Shown here: in pieces, positions 62,976 through 64,000 of the stretch | Layout: every line of letters starts with the position of its first letter | Position numbering within the stretch: position 1 is the first letter of the stretch | Assembly: GCF_013744875.1 (NCBI RefSeq) | Contig: NZ_CP059399.1 | Location: 2,232,001-2,296,000, forward strand | Length of the DNA stretch: 64,000 nucleotides | Direction of reading: 5' to 3' | Source of the DNA: Nocardia huaxiensis | Lineage (GTDB): Bacteria > Actinomycetota > Actinomycetes > Mycobacteriales > Mycobacteriaceae | Program-made: the position numbers and the translations under genes | Notes under the pieces: model-generated | The model's database searches: none | What the model saw: only the letters and a program-made list of their open reading frames with translations | Told to the model about the DNA's origin: nothing

Positions 62976-62987
62976 ATTCGCTCGAAT
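62976..62987. promoter_or_regulatory. palindrome ATTCG-CT-CGAAT
   Basis: The two five-base arms are exact reverse complements. The site lies 40 bases before the SnoaL-like gene, close to TATAGCGATACGG, which may hold promoter sequence. An operator role is inferred. Confidence 0.4.
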
Positions 62988-63027
62988 ATGTGCAGGATCC
63001 CGCACGGCTGATGGGATTGTGGACGGT

Positions 63028-63555
63028 ATGGATTCCGACGCCGTCGCCGCGATCAGCCGGCTGAAGTTCCGGTACCTGCGTGCCCTCGACACCAAAGCGT
63101 GGGAGGAGTTCGCCGACACCATGGTCCCGGAGGCGACCGCGACCTACAGCGAATACCTCCAATTCGAGTCCCGCGACGCGTTTCTCGCGTTCATGCGCAA
63201 CACCCTCGGCCCGCATGTGATCACCGAACACCGCTGCGATCACCCCGAGATCGATGTGGACGGCGATACCGCGGTCGGCACCTGGTATCTCGCGGACACC
63301 GTGCTCATTCCCGGCCACAATATGCTGCTGCGCGGCGCGGCCTTCTATTCCGACCAGTACGTCCGCTGCCAGGACGGCCAGTGGCGCATCGCCCACACCG
63401 GCTACGAACGCACCTACGAGGTGGTCCTGTCGCTATCCGACTTACCCAGTCTCCGACTGACTTCCAGCCGCTGGGGCCTGATCGCCCGCGACCCCGCCGA
63501 CATCCCCCGCACCGAACCCACTATGCCCCCGGACGGGTCCGGCACCCTGGGGTAG
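63028..63555 (+). CDS. nuclear transport factor 2 / SnoaL-like protein
   Basis: The ATG at 63028 gives 175 residues. It is a SnoaL-4-type protein: AAISRLKFRYLRALDTKAWEEFADTMVPEA, then HVITEHRCDHPEIDVDGDTAVGTWYL, a hydrophobic strand and GQWRIAHTGYERTYEVV. These cone-shaped domains serve as dehydratases, isomerases or ring-hydroxylating subunits in steroid and aromatic metabolism; the substrate is unknown. GTG at 63019 is an alternative start. Its end lies two bases from that of the convergent prfC. Confidence 0.87.
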   Translation: MDSDAVAAISRLKFRYLRALDTKAWEEFADTMVPEATATYSEYLQFESRDAFLAFMRNTLGPHVITEHRCDHPEIDVDGDTAVGTWYLADTVLIPGHNMLLRGAAFYSDQYVRCQDGQWRIAHTGYERTYEVVLSLSDLPSLRLTSSRWGLIARDPADIPRTEPTMPPDGSGTLG

Positions 63556-63557
63556 CT

Positions 63558-64000
63558 CTACTCCGCGCCCGCGACGAGGGGCTCGAGCGTCAGATTCGGG
63601 TGTTCCTTCTGGACGTAGGCCAGCTTCCACTTGTCGCCGAACAGCGCGAGCATGACGCCGTCGGTGCGGGTGAAGACCTCGACGCCGCGCTGGCGGGCCA
63701 GCTCCGGAGCCGACTCCGCGTCGGTGCGGCGGGCCAGCTGGTAGGGGAGGTTGTCGAGATTGGTCTCGACGTTGTACTCGCCGAGCATGCGGGCCGTCAC
63801 GACCTCGAACTGCATGGGGCCGACCGCCGCCAGCACCGGGGAGGCGTCGCCGCGAACATCATTGCGCAGCACCTGGACCACGCCCTCGGAGTCGAGCTGA
63901 TCGATGGCCTTGCGGAACTGCTTGTACTTGCCGGCGCTCTGCGCGCGCAGGATGGCGAAGTGCTCGGGCGCGAAGGACGGGATCGGCGGGAACTGCACCT
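63558..64000 (-). CDS. prfC: peptide chain release factor 3, C-terminal part
   Basis: The gene runs off the right edge of the window, so only the last 147 codons are seen. The segment matches the C-terminal domain of RF3: PIPSFAPEHFAILRAQSAGKYKQFRKAIDQLDSEGVVQVL, the signature AAVGPMQFEVV, YNVETNLDNLPYQLARR, and the end LAYVQKEHPNLTLEPL. RF3 is the GTPase that recycles RF1 and RF2 after peptide release. The GTPase domain lies outside the window. Confidence 0.95.
   Translation of the reverse strand, partial: VQFPPIPSFAPEHFAILRAQSAGKYKQFRKAIDQLDSEGVVQVLRNDVRGDASPVLAAVGPMQFEVVTARMLGEYNVETNLDNLPYQLARRTDAESAPELARQRGVEVFTRTDGVMLALFGDKWKLAYVQKEHPNLTLEPLVAGAE

Overview
The window is chromosomal DNA from a high-GC actinomycete of the Mycobacteriales, most likely Nocardia. 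The gene order metG, tatD, rpfB, ksgA, ispE is the one seen in mycobacteria and nocardiae. There are GTG and TTG starts, a Pmt mannosyltransferase next to rsmI, an Rv1355c-type ThiF/nitroreductase protein beside a GGDEF/EAL protein, and a beta-lactone cluster that matches the nocardiolactone (nlt) cluster of Nocardia. No phage, insertion sequence, CRISPR array or rRNA was seen. There is one tRNA gene, tRNA-Ala(CGC).

Layout. 0-6 kb: the decayed end of an SMP-30-like gene, a TetR regulator, an unusual HTH regulator, an SDR/F420-reductase-like pair around a 40-bp palindrome, and a divergent GlxA-type regulator and cysteine hydrolase. 5.6-11 kb: a PP2C phosphatase, the GAF regulator-aldehyde dehydrogenase-DUF779 module, and an epimerase with a palindromic operator. 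11-17.4 kb: divergent LysR genes, a GtrA protein, a secreted lipase, and a divergent AhpD-like/AraC pair. 17.5-21.8 kb: tRNA-Ala, an APH(2'')-like kinase, a TetR regulator, a family 5 uracil-DNA glycosylase, a TRIC channel, and a coupled pair of GyrI-like proteins.

22-30.6 kb: an operon of a GNAT-like protein, a 929-residue E1/ThiF-nitroreductase fusion and a GGDEF/EAL c-di-GMP enzyme, followed by an SDR, SoxR, arginine deiminase and a small GntR regulator. 30.6-34.3 kb: pmt and rsmI divergent, a long inverted-repeat element, and a CPBP protease. 34.3-40.8 kb: a minus-strand beta-lactone operon, nltA-nltB-nltC-(89-residue membrane protein)-nltD-acyltransferase.

41-64 kb: a secreted SMP-30 protein, an MBL-fold hydrolase, an XRE/MmyB-type regulator, then the conserved housekeeping block (metG, tatD, rpfB, ksgA, ispE, ABC-F). 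Inserted in that block are an SDR/lipase pair, an LpqN-like protein, a copper operon (copZ, a secreted His-rich protein, copA) and a TetR/SDR pair. The right end holds a DUF445 membrane protein set between two Abi-alpha (DUF4393) paralogues, a SnoaL-like protein, and the end of prfC.

The sites that best tie genes together are two KstR-type motifs overlapping the predicted -10 boxes of both lipase loci, a degenerate soxbox between soxR and arcA, two copies of a TAGCGnnCGCTA operator in front of a TetR/SDR pair, and a CsoR-like operator before the copper genes. The most interesting candidates for undescribed biology are the GNAT-E1/nitroreductase-c-di-GMP operon, the Abi-alpha/DUF445/Abi-alpha triplet, and the accessory genes of the beta-lactone cluster.
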